The position numbers and the translations under genes were made by a program. Positions 1 to 8,160 of a stretch of DNA of 64,000 bases are shown piece by piece; position 1 is the stretch's first letter, and each line of letters opens with the position of its first letter. The stretch comes from an uncultured Bacteroidota bacterium (GTDB lineage Bacteria; Bacteroidota; Bacteroidia; Flavobacteriales; Flavobacteriaceae). A model generated the notes under the pieces. It searched no databases, was not told the DNA's origin, and worked only from the letters and a program-made list of their open reading frames with translations. The stretch lies in NCBI GenBank assembly GCA_902620455.1, contig CACNIG010000001.1, positions 1-64,000 of the forward strand. Reading direction: 5' to 3'.

Positions 1-1
1 A

Positions 2-1222
2 TTTGGATGTAGAGTTGAAAAATTTTATCTATTCTTCGATGTGAAATATTCTTTATTTAAAAAGAAAATTGGTGAAACAGTATATGGAATTGGTTGGTTG
101 CCACTTGGAGGTTATGTTAAGATCTCTGGTATGATTGATGAAAGCTTTGATAAAGAACAAATGCAGAAACCACCTAAACCATGGGAATTTCGATCAAAAC
201 CAGCTTGGCAGAGACTAATTATAATGCTTGGTGGTGTAACAGTTAATTTACTACTTGGATTTCTTATTTACATGATGGTTCTTTTTGTCTGGGGGAAAGA
301 AACACTTCCACAAGATAATATACCTCTTGGTCTTGAACCTTCGGCTTTTATTCAAGAGATTGGTTTTGATAAAGGTGATAAAATAATTGATGTAGATGGT
401 GAAGAATTAGACTTTGTTCTAGATATAAACAGAATGTTACTACTAAGACCTGTTGATAAAGTAAAAGTTGAAAAGATTGATGGATCTATATCTGAGATTA
501 ACATCCCAGATAATATTGGTAATGAAATATTTCAAAGTGGACAAATAAGTAGTTTTACTCCCATATTTAGTGCTACTATAGATTCTGTTTTTAATGATTC
601 TCCTGCATTATATGCAGGTATGCAATCTGGAGATGTTATTGTTTCAGTAAATGGACAGAGTATATATGACTGGTCAGATTTCTCAAATTGGATAGATAAT
701 AACACCGATGATCTGATAGATGTTGAAGTTGAAAGAGGTAACTCAATTTATAAATTAAATATTGATAGAAATGATGATGGAACAATTGGGGTTGTTAGAA
801 GAAATGAAATTAGAACCATAAATAAAAAGCTTGGTCTGTTTGAAAGTATTGTTCAAGGTTTTAATTACGGTTATTGGACATTATATGAGTACGTCGCAGG
901 ATTTTCATTTGTTTTCACGAAAAAAGGAGCATCACAACTCGGTGGATTTGGGACTATTGGTAATATTTTCCCTGCAAAATGGGATTGGAAAGGCTTCTGG
1001 CTATCAACTGCACTTATCTCGATTATTTTAGCTTTTATGAATATATTGCCAATTCCAGCTTTGGATGGTGGACATGTAATGTTTCTTATATACGAAATGG
1101 TTTCAGGTAGAAAACCAAGCGATAAATTCATGGAGGTATCTACCATGATAGGATTCTTTATTTTAATTGCAATTGTTCTATATGCAAATGGAAATGATAT
1201 AGTCAGAGCATTTGCAAACTAA
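2..1222 (+). CDS. rseP: RseP site-2 zinc metalloprotease, 5' end missing
   Basis: Membrane-embedded protease of the RseP/S2P family, which cleaves anti-sigma factors and signal-peptide remnants within the membrane. The frame is open from base 2 (reads FGCRVEKFYLFFDVKYSLFK), so the GTG at 41 is internal and the true start with the HExxH zinc motif lies outside the window. Visible family marks are WLPLGGYVKISGM, a transmembrane segment after RLIIMLGGVTVN, a PDZ domain in the middle (LYAGMQSGDVIVSVNGQ), and the C-terminal metal/substrate motif NILPIPALDGGHVMF followed by a last transmembrane helix. A hairpin terminator follows at once. Family assignment is firm; only the N-terminus is absent. 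Confidence 0.95.
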   Translation, partial: FGCRVEKFYLFFDVKYSLFKKKIGETVYGIGWLPLGGYVKISGMIDESFDKEQMQKPPKPWEFRSKPAWQRLIIMLGGVTVNLLLGFLIYMMVLFVWGKETLPQDNIPLGLEPSAFIQEIGFDKGDKIIDVDGEELDFVLDINRMLLLRPVDKVKVEKIDGSISEINIPDNIGNEIFQSGQISSFTPIFSATIDSVFNDSPALYAGMQSGDVIVSVNGQSIYDWSDFSNWIDNNTDDLIDVEVERGNSIYKLNIDRNDDGTIGVVRRNEIRTINKKLGLFESIVQGFNYGYWTLYEYVAGFSFVFTKKGASQLGGFGTIGNIFPAKWDWKGFWLSTALISIILAFMNILPIPALDGGHVMFLIYEMVSGRKPSDKFMEVSTMIGFFILIAIVLYANGNDIVRAFAN

Positions 1223-1225
1223 AAA

Positions 1226-1255
1226 AGGCTAGATTAAAAAACCTAGCCTCTTTAG
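1226..1255. terminator. Bidirectional hairpin between rseP and the TonB receptor
   Basis: Stem AGGCTAG / CTAGCCT (7 bp, 10-nt loop) with six A on the left and a T-rich run on the right. It sits between two convergent genes, so it could serve both strands. Confidence 0.65.
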
Positions 1256-1276
1256 ATTAAATTGATTTATGATATA

Positions 1277-3211
1277 TTAGAAATTATATTTCAACCCAAT
1301 TGAAATGTTTCTTCCCATTTCTTGAATTCCAGCTTCTTTTAATCTAGATAAATGATCAAAGTATTCTTTGTCAAATACATTATCTATACTCCAAAAAATA
1401 TTTAAGTCTTTATCCAGGAAAGATGTCATCCAATTTCCAGATAGATTTAATAGTGAATATCCATCTGTTTCCTCTTCAAACTGAGAAATTCTAGTTTGTT
1501 TAGCCTTAGCCACAAAGTCAATTTCAAGAGAGTAATTGTCTGAAAAGTCTAAGTCAAAGACTTGCTTAAATGTTAAAGGAGCAATAAAAGGTAAAGGGTT
1601 ACCATCGGCAGATTTTCCATTGATATATTCAAGAGAGGTGTTAAAAGATAACCATTCAATAGCAGTTCGTTTTGAATAAATAATCTCTGAACCCCATAAA
1701 GTTGCATTTTGCTGCAAAAAATTGTACAACTTATATCCGTCTACTGCCTCATTAGAAGGAGCGATATATATATAATTTGATATATCGTTAAAGAATACAT
1801 CGAAAGCTAGAGATGAATCTTCATTCATCATGTCTAGTGAAATCTCACTTTGAAAACTAGTTTCTGCCTCAAGATTAGGATTTCCTTTTTCATATCTAAA
1901 AGTTCCTTCATGAATTCCATCAGCAAATAACTCAATAAGGTTTGGTGCTCTATATCCAGAACCGAGGTTTAATCTAATTGAAGAGTTATTATAGTCTTTT
2001 TTCAATCCAATTGAGCCATTAAAATTTGAAAAATCGGCAGAACCTCTTTCAGATGTAATTGATCTTGAATCATACCTCATACCAATTAATGCTGAACCAT
2101 TTTCCAAAGAGACTTGAGCCAATCCATAAACTCCAAAGTCATTCATATCTGCATCAGGAATTAATTGTTCGAGGCCAAAATTTTTATTTTCTTGTGAAAG
2201 TATGTTAGTTCCTAATATCATATTAAAGTTATCTGACTGTGGCATAGTTAAATTAGCATCAATTGTATTGGTTGTTAATTCCATATCAAGTTCTGCTGTA
2301 TTACCTCCAAGACCAGAAAACTCTTTTCTCTCATTAAATTGTCTCCCATATGTTGCTTCTAGTTCATGATTATTTCCAAGATCAATACTATTTTTCCAAG
2401 TTAACATAGTGTGAGATAACTCTTGATAACTGCCTTGTTGACCTTCCTCAATATCCGGATCGGGAATACCAAGTTCTATAATATTCTTTGATATTCTAAG
2501 ATCAGAAAAAAAGTTTTCAGTTTGATACTTTAAACCTGTTTGAATATCATTTTCTTTAAACCAAGTGTTCTCAACTTCACCTTGTGGAGTTGAAAAATTT
2601 TGATTATCAGTCATATTACCTCTAAGTATATATGAGAAATTACCTGAACTTCCCTTCACTCCAATATTATTGGTTATACCACTGTAATTAGAATTATATA
2701 TCCCCATATAATCAACAGAGAAATCACTAGAGTATCTTTCTGGTTCTGTGTAAAGAACTCCACCCATAGCATCACTTCCATACAGAACGTATGCTGGGCC
2801 TTTGATTAACTCAACAGAACTTATTCCAGAGGTTGATATACCTACTCCATGCTCATCTCCCCATTGATGATTTTCTAACCTTACACCTTGAGAATAAATT
2901 ATTACTCTACTAGCACTTAGCCCTCTTATTGATGGTTTTGCAATACCAGGCCCTGTAGTAATTAAACTTATTCCAGGAAGTTTAGATATAGATTTACTTA
3001 TATATGATTTTAATATTGGGTTGATACTGTTTAAGTTGATCTTATTTACTTTTATTACAGACTTTCCACGATCTTGATTGAAAGGCAGTGATAAAATAAT
3101 TTCGTCTAACTCTACTATATCAGGGTCCATATCATACTCTGTTTGAGAGAATGAAATCTGTGAGATTAAAAATATTGAGGCTAATAAGCAGTTAAAAAGT
3201 TTATTCTTCAT
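1277..3211 (-). CDS. TonB-dependent outer-membrane receptor, paralogue without the His-rich loop
   Basis: Outer-membrane beta-barrel with an N-terminal plug, expected to import a metal or metal complex using TonB energy. I start at the ATG at 3211 (signal peptide MKNKLFNCLLASIFLISQ) rather than the in-frame TTG at 3220. The plug reads KPSIRGLSASRVIIYSQGVR and the barrel ends in an aromatic residue (GLKYNF), as usual for BAM substrates. It is closely similar along its length to the neighbour at 3253-5337, but where that protein has His/Glu/Asp-rich segments this one has only short linkers (PDPDIEEGQQGSYQE and FSGLGGNTAELDM). The two genes lie 41 bases apart and are probably cotranscribed after a tandem duplication. 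Substrate not proven. Confidence 0.9.
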   Translation of the reverse strand: MKNKLFNCLLASIFLISQISFSQTEYDMDPDIVELDEIILSLPFNQDRGKSVIKVNKINLNSINPILKSYISKSISKLPGISLITTGPGIAKPSIRGLSASRVIIYSQGVRLENHQWGDEHGVGISTSGISSVELIKGPAYVLYGSDAMGGVLYTEPERYSSDFSVDYMGIYNSNYSGITNNIGVKGSSGNFSYILRGNMTDNQNFSTPQGEVENTWFKENDIQTGLKYQTENFFSDLRISKNIIELGIPDPDIEEGQQGSYQELSHTMLTWKNSIDLGNNHELEATYGRQFNERKEFSGLGGNTAELDMELTTNTIDANLTMPQSDNFNMILGTNILSQENKNFGLEQLIPDADMNDFGVYGLAQVSLENGSALIGMRYDSRSITSERGSADFSNFNGSIGLKKDYNNSSIRLNLGSGYRAPNLIELFADGIHEGTFRYEKGNPNLEAETSFQSEISLDMMNEDSSLAFDVFFNDISNYIYIAPSNEAVDGYKLYNFLQQNATLWGSEIIYSKRTAIEWLSFNTSLEYINGKSADGNPLPFIAPLTFKQVFDLDFSDNYSLEIDFVAKAKQTRISQFEEETDGYSLLNLSGNWMTSFLDKDLNIFWSIDNVFDKEYFDHLSRLKEAGIQEMGRNISIGLKYNF

Positions 3212-3252
3212 TAGCCTCAATTTTATTAAAAATTATTTTTTTTTCCAATTAT

Positions 3253-5337
3253 TTAAAAATTATATTTTAGACCGACAGAAATATTTCTTCCCATCTCAGG
3301 AATTCCAATCCTTTTTAACCTTGATAAATGATCATAATATTCTTTATCAAAAACATTATCAATACTCCAAAAAACATTTAAATCATTTCCTAAAAGTGAA
3401 GTCATCCAATTTCCAGAAAGATTTAAAAGTGAATAACCATCAGTTTCTTCTTCAAACATGGATACCCTGCTTTGCTTTGATTTTGCAATAAAATTAATTT
3501 CAAGAGAATAATCACTTGAAAAATTCAAATTAAATGTCTGATTAAATGTTAATGGTGGAATAAAAGGTAGAGCCTCTCCATCTTCAGACTCAGCAAAAGT
3601 GTATTCCAAGGAAGTATTTGAAACTAACCATTTAATTCCTGTTTGCTTACTGTAGTTTATTTCACCACCCCATAAATATGCATTTTGCTGAACATAATTA
3701 TAAACTCTATACCCATCGATCATCATACTTGAAGGAGTTAAGTATATGTAATCTGAAATATCGTTATAGAATAAATCGAATGATAAATTTGAGTCATCAT
3801 TGTTAACGTCAAGTGATAAATCAGTCTGAAAACTCTTTTCTGCGTTTAAATTAGTACTTCCTATTTCATATCTGTTTGTAGCATGATGAACTCCGTCAGC
3901 AAACAACTCAACTAAGTTAGGAGCTCTATAACCTGAAGCTAAATTAAATCTTAGAGTACTGTTTTCATAATCTTTTCTTATTCCAATAGAACCATTAAAA
4001 TTGGAAAAATCAGCAGATCCCATATCACTGTTTATTGATCTTGAATCATATCTAACACCTATTAGAGCTTGGCCATTTTTAATAGAAACTTGACCTAAAC
4101 CGTAAATTCCAAAGTCATTCATATCAGAATCTGGTATTAATTCTTCATGACCAAAATTTTCAATATTTTGAGAAAGAATATTTGCTCCCATAACAATGTT
4201 TAGATTTTCTGATTGTGGCATTGATAATTTTATATCTAATGTATTGGTAACCTGATTCATGTCGAGTTCAGCTTCACCTTCTTCATGACCTTCCTCCTCA
4301 TGATCATCATCGTGACCTTCCTCCTCATGATCATCATCGTGACCCTCTTCTTCATGCCCTTCCTCTTCACCATGTCCTCCAAACTCTTTTCTGTCATTAA
4401 CTTGTCTTCCAAGAACTACATCAAGACTATGATTATTACCAAAATCAAAAGTATTCTTCCAAGAAAGAGTAGTATGCGTTAGTTCCTGATAACTCTCTTC
4501 CTCATCTTCATGATCATCATGACCTTCCTCTTCATGTTCATCATCGTCATGCCCTTCCTCTTCATGTTCATCATGGCCCCCATGTTCCTCATCCATGTGA
4601 GGGATTCCTATTTCAGAATAATTTAAAGAAAATCTTAAGTCCGACTTATACTTTTCAGCCTCATATTGTAGTCCGGCTTGAATGTCATTTTCTTTAAACC
4701 AGGTATTCTCTATTTCACCATCTGGAGTTGAATAATTTTGATTATCAGTTAAAGTACCTCTTAAAAGATAGTTGAATTCCCCAGAGCTTCCCCTTGCACC
4801 AATACTATTTGTTATTCCATTATAATTTGAATTATATATTCCAAGATAATCTGTTGAAAAATCATCAGAATATCCTTCAGGCTCCATATATAAAACTCCA
4901 CCCATTGCATCACTACCATATATTACGTATGCAGGCCCCTTTATAACTTCAATGGATTTAATGGCAGATGGAGACACCCCCAATCCATGTTCATCTCCCC
5001 ATTGCATATTTTCCAATCTTATTCCATTAGAATAAAGTATAACTCTATTTCCACTAAGTCCTCTTATTAAAGGTTTAGATATACCTGGACCATTTGATAT
5101 AATATTTACCCCAGGTAATTTAGAGAGAGATTTACTTACATATGATCTGAGAACTGGATTTAAATTATCTAAGTTGATTTTTTGAACTTTTAATACTGAC
5201 TTCCCAATAGTCTGAGAAAAAGGTACTGATAGAACAATTTCATCTAGTTCTACTTGGCTACTACTAACCTGTGACAAAGAAGAGTGAGATATAAATAGCG
5301 CCATAAAAAGTGTAATTAATATTTTTTTTGTTTTCAT
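3253..5337 (-). CDS. TonB-dependent receptor with His/Glu/Asp-rich metal-binding insertions
   Basis: Outer-membrane TonB-dependent receptor of about 694 residues: signal peptide (ending SHSSLSQ), plug (KPLIRGLSGNRVILYSNGIR) and a beta-barrel ending GLKYNF. Two low-complexity stretches made of EEEGHDDD-like units lie at about residues 241-281 and 318-358 and should sit in extracellular loops. The ZnuD zinc receptors of Gram-negative bacteria carry comparable His/Asp-rich loops, so zinc (or another soft divalent metal) is the best guess for the cargo. Part of the second stretch is encoded by a perfect 27-bp tandem repeat, showing recent expansion. Upstream lie an inverted repeat and a small His-rich secreted protein. 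Receptor family is firm; metal identity is inference. Confidence 0.92.
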   Translation of the reverse strand: MKTKKILITLFMALFISHSSLSQVSSSQVELDEIVLSVPFSQTIGKSVLKVQKINLDNLNPVLRSYVSKSLSKLPGVNIISNGPGISKPLIRGLSGNRVILYSNGIRLENMQWGDEHGLGVSPSAIKSIEVIKGPAYVIYGSDAMGGVLYMEPEGYSDDFSTDYLGIYNSNYNGITNSIGARGSSGEFNYLLRGTLTDNQNYSTPDGEIENTWFKENDIQAGLQYEAEKYKSDLRFSLNYSEIGIPHMDEEHGGHDEHEEEGHDDDEHEEEGHDDHEDEEESYQELTHTTLSWKNTFDFGNNHSLDVVLGRQVNDRKEFGGHGEEEGHEEEGHDDDHEEEGHDDDHEEEGHEEGEAELDMNQVTNTLDIKLSMPQSENLNIVMGANILSQNIENFGHEELIPDSDMNDFGIYGLGQVSIKNGQALIGVRYDSRSINSDMGSADFSNFNGSIGIRKDYENSTLRFNLASGYRAPNLVELFADGVHHATNRYEIGSTNLNAEKSFQTDLSLDVNNDDSNLSFDLFYNDISDYIYLTPSSMMIDGYRVYNYVQQNAYLWGGEINYSKQTGIKWLVSNTSLEYTFAESEDGEALPFIPPLTFNQTFNLNFSSDYSLEINFIAKSKQSRVSMFEEETDGYSLLNLSGNWMTSLLGNDLNVFWSIDNVFDKEYYDHLSRLKRIGIPEMGRNISVGLKYNF
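4287..4374. repeat. 27-bp tandem repeat inside the TonB receptor
   Basis: Two identical 27-bp units at 4287-4313 and 4314-4340, followed by a degenerate third copy to about 4374. On the minus strand each unit codes for nine residues of the HDDDHEEEG type. A related but less regular block is at 4495-4602. Such repeats can change copy number by slippage without breaking the frame. Confidence 0.9.
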
Positions 5338-5424
5338 TTTTATTTTAAGATTTTAATTTTTGATTATAATTTAATTATACCCTATAATAACAGATGGTAT
5401 AACATTTATTTTACAACGTTAAAC

Positions 5425-5451
5425 TTAGTCTTAGACTAAATCTTAGTCTAA
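5425..5451. promoter_or_regulatory. Inverted-repeat operator candidate upstream of the TonB receptors
   Basis: A 9-bp perfect inverted repeat with a 3-nt spacer (TTAGACTAA-ATC-TTAGTCTAA, 5431-5451) is preceded directly by another TTAGTC half-site (5425-5430), giving three alternating half-sites. It lies 88-114 bases upstream of the receptor ATG. There is no T-run after it, so a repressor operator (a Fur/Zur- or DtxR-like regulator would suit the locus) is more likely than a terminator. The regulator is unknown. Confidence 0.5.
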
Positions 5452-5471
5452 ATATTCTAAATTGATAAATG

Positions 5472-5780
5472 TTAGATATTTATTGGTGGGCCTCTGTAAA
5501 GTATAAAACTATAATCGGTATTAAGTTTTAATCCTTTATAACTATTTAAATGAAGTCTCGGTTTTTGAAATGAGATTGACTCATACGAATTATTTAAGAA
5601 AAAGTCTATATCATCATCTAGGTTAGAAAATAAAGTTATCTGACAATGAAATTCAGAGTCATGAACACTTAAATTATCTTCAGTGTGAATATCATGATGA
5701 TCATATATAGCATGAAAAGTTTCAACTACTGTTGGAAACAACAAAGAAATTAATAGAACGTAACTAAAAAAATTTCTCAT
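5472..5780 (-). CDS. Small His-rich exported protein upstream of TonB receptors
   Basis: 102 residues with an N-terminal hydrophobic segment (MRNFFSYVLLISLLFPTVVE) and then a His/Asp-rich stretch (HAIYDHHDIHTEDNLSVHDS) followed by HCQ and a C-terminal RGPPI. I know of similar short proteins near metal-uptake genes in flavobacteria but cannot name a family. It is the first gene of a probable minus-strand unit leading into two TonB receptors, with an operator-like repeat between. A role in binding or sensing metal at the periplasmic side is inferred from composition and context only. A promoter-like -7 box lies just upstream of its ATG. Confidence 0.7.
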   Translation of the reverse strand: MRNFFSYVLLISLLFPTVVETFHAIYDHHDIHTEDNLSVHDSEFHCQITLFSNLDDDIDFFLNNSYESISFQKPRLHLNSYKGLKLNTDYSFILYRGPPINI

Positions 5781-5788
5781 TTCTATTT

Positions 5789-5796
5789 CAAATATA
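5789..5796 (-). promoter_or_regulatory. Bacteroidota -7 box (TATATTTG) for the His-rich protein gene
   Basis: On the minus strand TATATTTG matches the TAnnTTTG consensus known for Bacteroidota sigma factors and ends 8 bases before the ATG at 5780. No clear -33 TTG was seen. Confidence 0.5.
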
Positions 5797-5830
5797 GGAA
5801 TAAGATTAAACTTAAATGTAAAAAAAAAAT

Positions 5831-5838
5831 TATATTTG
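5831..5838 (+). promoter_or_regulatory. Bacteroidota -7 box (TATATTTG) for tRNA-Asn
   Basis: TATATTTG matches TAnnTTTG and ends 8 bases before the mature 5' end of the tRNA, the spacing expected for a short precursor leader. Confidence 0.55.
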
Positions 5839-5846
5839 CCGACTAT

Positions 5847-5920
5847 TCCTCCTTAGCTCAGTTGGTTAGAGCATCTGACTGTTAATCAGAGGGTCCTTGG
5901 TTCGAGTCCAAGAGGGGGAG
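5847..5920 (+). tRNA. tRNA-Asn (anticodon GTT)
   Basis: Full cloverleaf: acceptor TCCTCCT pairs with AGGGGGA (one T-G), D-arm AGCTCAGTTGGTTAGAGC, anticodon stem TCTGA/TCAGA with loop CTGTTAA and anticodon GTT at 5881-5883, T-arm CTTGG-TTCGAGT-CCAAG, discriminator G at 5920. CCA is not encoded. Transcribed alone, from a -7 box just upstream to the hairpin at 5952. Confidence 0.97.
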
Positions 5921-5951
5921 CAAGCTACCCGCTACATTACACAAATTTTAC

Positions 5952-5979
5952 AACCCTTCATCTAATGAGGGGTTTTTTC
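5952..5979 (+). terminator. Terminator after tRNA-Asn
   Basis: 10-bp stem AACCCTTCAT / ATGAGGGGTT with a 3-nt loop, ending in a run of six T. Confidence 0.85.
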
Positions 5980-5998
5980 TTTACTCTTAAATAAAAAA

Positions 5999-6265
5999 TT
6001 ACATTGATAAAGGTTCAAATGAATATCTTGTTGGAACAAAATTATGTTCTTTAAAGATTTGCTGAGTGGATGGTTTAGCTAACCATTCTTTGAGCTTAAT
6101 GGGGTTTACATCAAAAAAAAGCTCTAAGACATTTTGATTATCAATTTTACAAAAAATACATTTTGAGGAATCACACCAGTCAGAAAACTCAGATTTTAAA
6201 TTTTCATACCCATTTATTTTAAAATCATCTGCATCATTACAACTAGCTGTTAGCATTAGGTTCAT
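5999..6265 (-). CDS. Small Cys-containing protein of unknown function
   Basis: 88 residues with no family that I recognise. It holds four cysteines (one near residue 9, then WCDSSKCIFCK), which could bind a metal or form disulfides. The first residues MNLMLTASC resemble the end of a lipoprotein signal but are too short for a convincing one, so the annotated start may be internal or the gene product cytosolic. It sits alone on the minus strand between the tRNA terminator and a plus-strand lipoprotein. A chance reading frame is possible. Confidence 0.45.
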   Translation of the reverse strand: MNLMLTASCNDADDFKINGYENLKSEFSDWCDSSKCIFCKIDNQNVLELFFDVNPIKLKEWLAKPSTQQIFKEHNFVPTRYSFEPLSM

Positions 6266-6472
6266 ATAATTATATTTAGGTTATTCAGAGTTAAATTTAT
6301 ATATGTATTGATAAATTTAAGAAATAAATTAAAACTAAAAAGCTATTAATTGTAATTACATATATTGATTTTTAGATTAATAGATGATAACTTAATCATA
6401 TTAATTAAAATTTAAGATATGCGTAACATAATTATGGTTTTTAATAATTAAGTTTAAATAATTAAACAAACA

Positions 6473-6907
6473 ATGAAAAATCTTTTACTCTTTACATTTA
6501 TATGTTCATTATTTATTTCTTGTGCATCAGGAGATAATAATCAAATGGCTGAGACTATAATTAATAGTACAGAAAATAAAATAGTCTTATTAGAAATTCC
6601 TTCTGAGTTGACATATTTAAGTGATGATGAGCAATACGGTAATTTTGAAATTCCTGTGCCCGAAATTACTGAAGATTTATATAGCAACGCATTAATATCT
6701 GCTTACATCCAAAGAACATATGATGATGACACTCCTGAAAGGTGGAGTCAGCTTCCTCAAGTTTTTATTAACAAAGATTCAAGTACTTCTGCATACTTAA
6801 GTTTTGGAGAAGGATTTATTAGAATTTCTTTTCAATCCAATGAATCTGTAGGGAATTTATTTGATAGATTTTCAGGCAGAGTACTAAAACTAATTATAGT
6901 TAATTAA
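6473..6907 (+). CDS. Lipoprotein of unknown function
   Basis: 144 residues. A clear lipoprotein signal (MKNLLLFTFICSLFISC, lipobox SLFISC, Cys about residue 17) means export and lipid anchoring. The rest is acidic and probably beta-rich (ISAYIQRTYDDDTPERWSQL; AYLSFGEGFIRISFQ); no domain recognised. Its stop overlaps by four bases the stop of a short convergent RHH-type gene at 6904-7047. Confidence 0.75.
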   Translation: MKNLLLFTFICSLFISCASGDNNQMAETIINSTENKIVLLEIPSELTYLSDDEQYGNFEIPVPEITEDLYSNALISAYIQRTYDDDTPERWSQLPQVFINKDSSTSAYLSFGEGFIRISFQSNESVGNLFDRFSGRVLKLIIVN

Positions 6908-7047
6908 ATAATTTCTTTTTCTTCTTTAAAAAGTAATAATCTGACATAAGAAGAAACTGGTAAATGATATTTACTTGCTTCTTGTTTTAGAATTTCAATC
7001 TGACCTTTTTTTAGTCTCACTAAAATTTGTTCTGTGTAGTTCTGCAT
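6904..7047 (-). CDS. 47-residue ribbon-helix-helix-type protein
   Basis: Read directly from the minus strand: starts MQNYTEQILVRLKKGQ and ends LLLFKEEKEII. The layout (short beta strand QILVRLKK, helix IEILKQEASKY, turn HLPVSS, helix YVRLLLFKEE) matches the CopG/Arc/MobC ribbon-helix-helix fold, a dimeric DNA-binding unit used by antitoxins, small repressors and mobilisation proteins. No toxin or relaxase gene is next to it, so a stand-alone regulator is more likely. The gene fills an otherwise empty 240-bp gap and ends head-on against the lipoprotein gene, overlapping four bases. Family by pattern only. Confidence 0.65.
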   Translation of the reverse strand: MQNYTEQILVRLKKGQIEILKQEASKYHLPVSSYVRLLLFKEEKEII

Positions 7048-7152
7048 AGATATATTTTATCTATATAACTAAAAGAAAGGAAATTGTTTAAGATTTAATA
7101 TATACTCAACAGATAATGGTTTTCTTGTCTAACCGTTTTTTTATTTTTGAAT

Positions 7153-7422
7153 ATGTCCAGAAAAATTTTTTACCCTCTACTGTTGTTAATTATTCCATTT
7201 ATCGGAATGAAATTTACTGATCAAATAAATTGGAATCTTTCTGATTTTTTTTTATCAGCTATAATACTTTTGAGTTTTAGCCTACTTGCCAATTTTATAA
7301 TCCAGAAAATAGATAATAAAAATACCAGAATATTTTCATTAACAATTATAATAATATTTTTGATTTTAGTATGGGCAGAGCTTGCAGTTGGAATATTTGG
7401 TAGTGTCTTAGCTGGAAGCTAG
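7153..7422 (+). CDS. Small conserved membrane protein (WAELAVGIFG family)
   Basis: About 89 residues from the ATG at 7153 (an upstream TTG at 7147 would add two residues). Three hydrophobic segments: FYPLLLLIIPFIGM, FFLSAIILLSFSLLANFI and FSLTIIIIFLILVWAELAV. The C-terminus WAELAVGIFGSVLAGS is one I recall as conserved among flavobacterial membrane proteins of unknown function. It ends one base before the convergent methyltransferase gene. Function unknown. Confidence 0.75.
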   Translation: MSRKIFYPLLLLIIPFIGMKFTDQINWNLSDFFLSAIILLSFSLLANFIIQKIDNKNTRIFSLTIIIIFLILVWAELAVGIFGSVLAGS

Positions 7423-7423
7423 T

Positions 7424-8152
7424 TTAGACCTTTGAACCTCTAAATAATTCACTCAAAAAAATTGCAGTAGCATTTGCAACATTCAAACTCTCAGCTCTAT
7501 TATCTCCATCCCTAAATGAGGGAATAGAAAACTCACCTTTTAAATGATTAAATAATGGTTTTGATATTCCATGAGATTCACTACCAAAAATATAGGAAGC
7601 TTTATTTGGAAGTTTTGTTGAATATATAGAATCACCATCAATAGTTGCTCCATAGATTGGCTTTTGCATCTTAGTTAAAACTTCTCCCAGGTCAGTTACA
7701 TAATGACACTTAACTCTAGCTATTGAACCCATTGAAGCTTGGATGACTTTGGCATTAAAACAGTCAACGGTATTTTTACTGCAAATCAATTCTGATATCC
7801 CAAACCAATCACATAATCTTATAATGGTACCAAGATTTCCTGGATCACTTATACCGTCAACACCAATTGTAATTGGTTCAGATAGTATTTTTTGAGGTTC
7901 AGGTAAAACAAATACACCTAATGCTTGACTAGGTGTTTTAAAATTTGATATCTTTTTCATTTCATCTGAAGTCAAAAGTTCAGAGTCTGGATGAAAATCT
8001 TCTTCAGTAGAAAATAAATTTTTAAATGGCCAATCAGAATTTATCAATTCATTTATAACTTTTTTTCCTTCTGCCACAAAAAGATTTTTTTCTAAACGGT
8101 ATTTCTTTTTTTGTAAATGCGAAATTAATTTACGTTGATTTGAAGAGAGCAT
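7424..8152 (-). CDS. TrmH/SpoU-family RNA 2'-O-methyltransferase
   Basis: SPOUT-class RNA methyltransferase, likely acting on rRNA with S-adenosylmethionine in a trefoil-knot fold. The three SpoU motifs are present: DPGNLGTIIRLCDWFG, YIFGSESHGIS and the knot motif DNRAESLNVANATAIFLSEL. The N-terminal part (MLSSNQRKLISHLQKKKYR) is the substrate-binding extension typical of RlmB/TsnR-like members. I start at the ATG at 8152 because family members begin with MLS..Q.K; an upstream ATG at 8173 would overlap the stop of the MerC-like gene. Exact rRNA position unknown. Probably cotranscribed with the MerC-like gene upstream. Confidence 0.9.
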   Translation of the reverse strand: MLSSNQRKLISHLQKKKYRLEKNLFVAEGKKVINELINSDWPFKNLFSTEEDFHPDSELLTSDEMKKISNFKTPSQALGVFVLPEPQKILSEPITIGVDGISDPGNLGTIIRLCDWFGISELICSKNTVDCFNAKVIQASMGSIARVKCHYVTDLGEVLTKMQKPIYGATIDGDSIYSTKLPNKASYIFGSESHGISKPLFNHLKGEFSIPSFRDGDNRAESLNVANATAIFLSELFRGSKV

Positions 8153-8160
8153 AAATAAAT

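Noticed and set aside
41-43. GTG at 41 as start of rseP
   Set aside because: The frame continues upstream with conserved RseP sequence, so the start lies outside the window.
4285-4482. Plus-strand reading frame opposite the TonB receptor repeat
   Set aside because: It is the antisense shadow of the His/Glu-rich repeats; low-complexity composition only.
4287-4602. CRISPR-like array
   Set aside because: Repeats are in frame within a gene and have no unique spacers.
5847-5920. Integrated element at tRNA-Asn
   Set aside because: No integrase gene and no repeat of the tRNA 3' end was seen downstream; the adjacent genes look ordinary.
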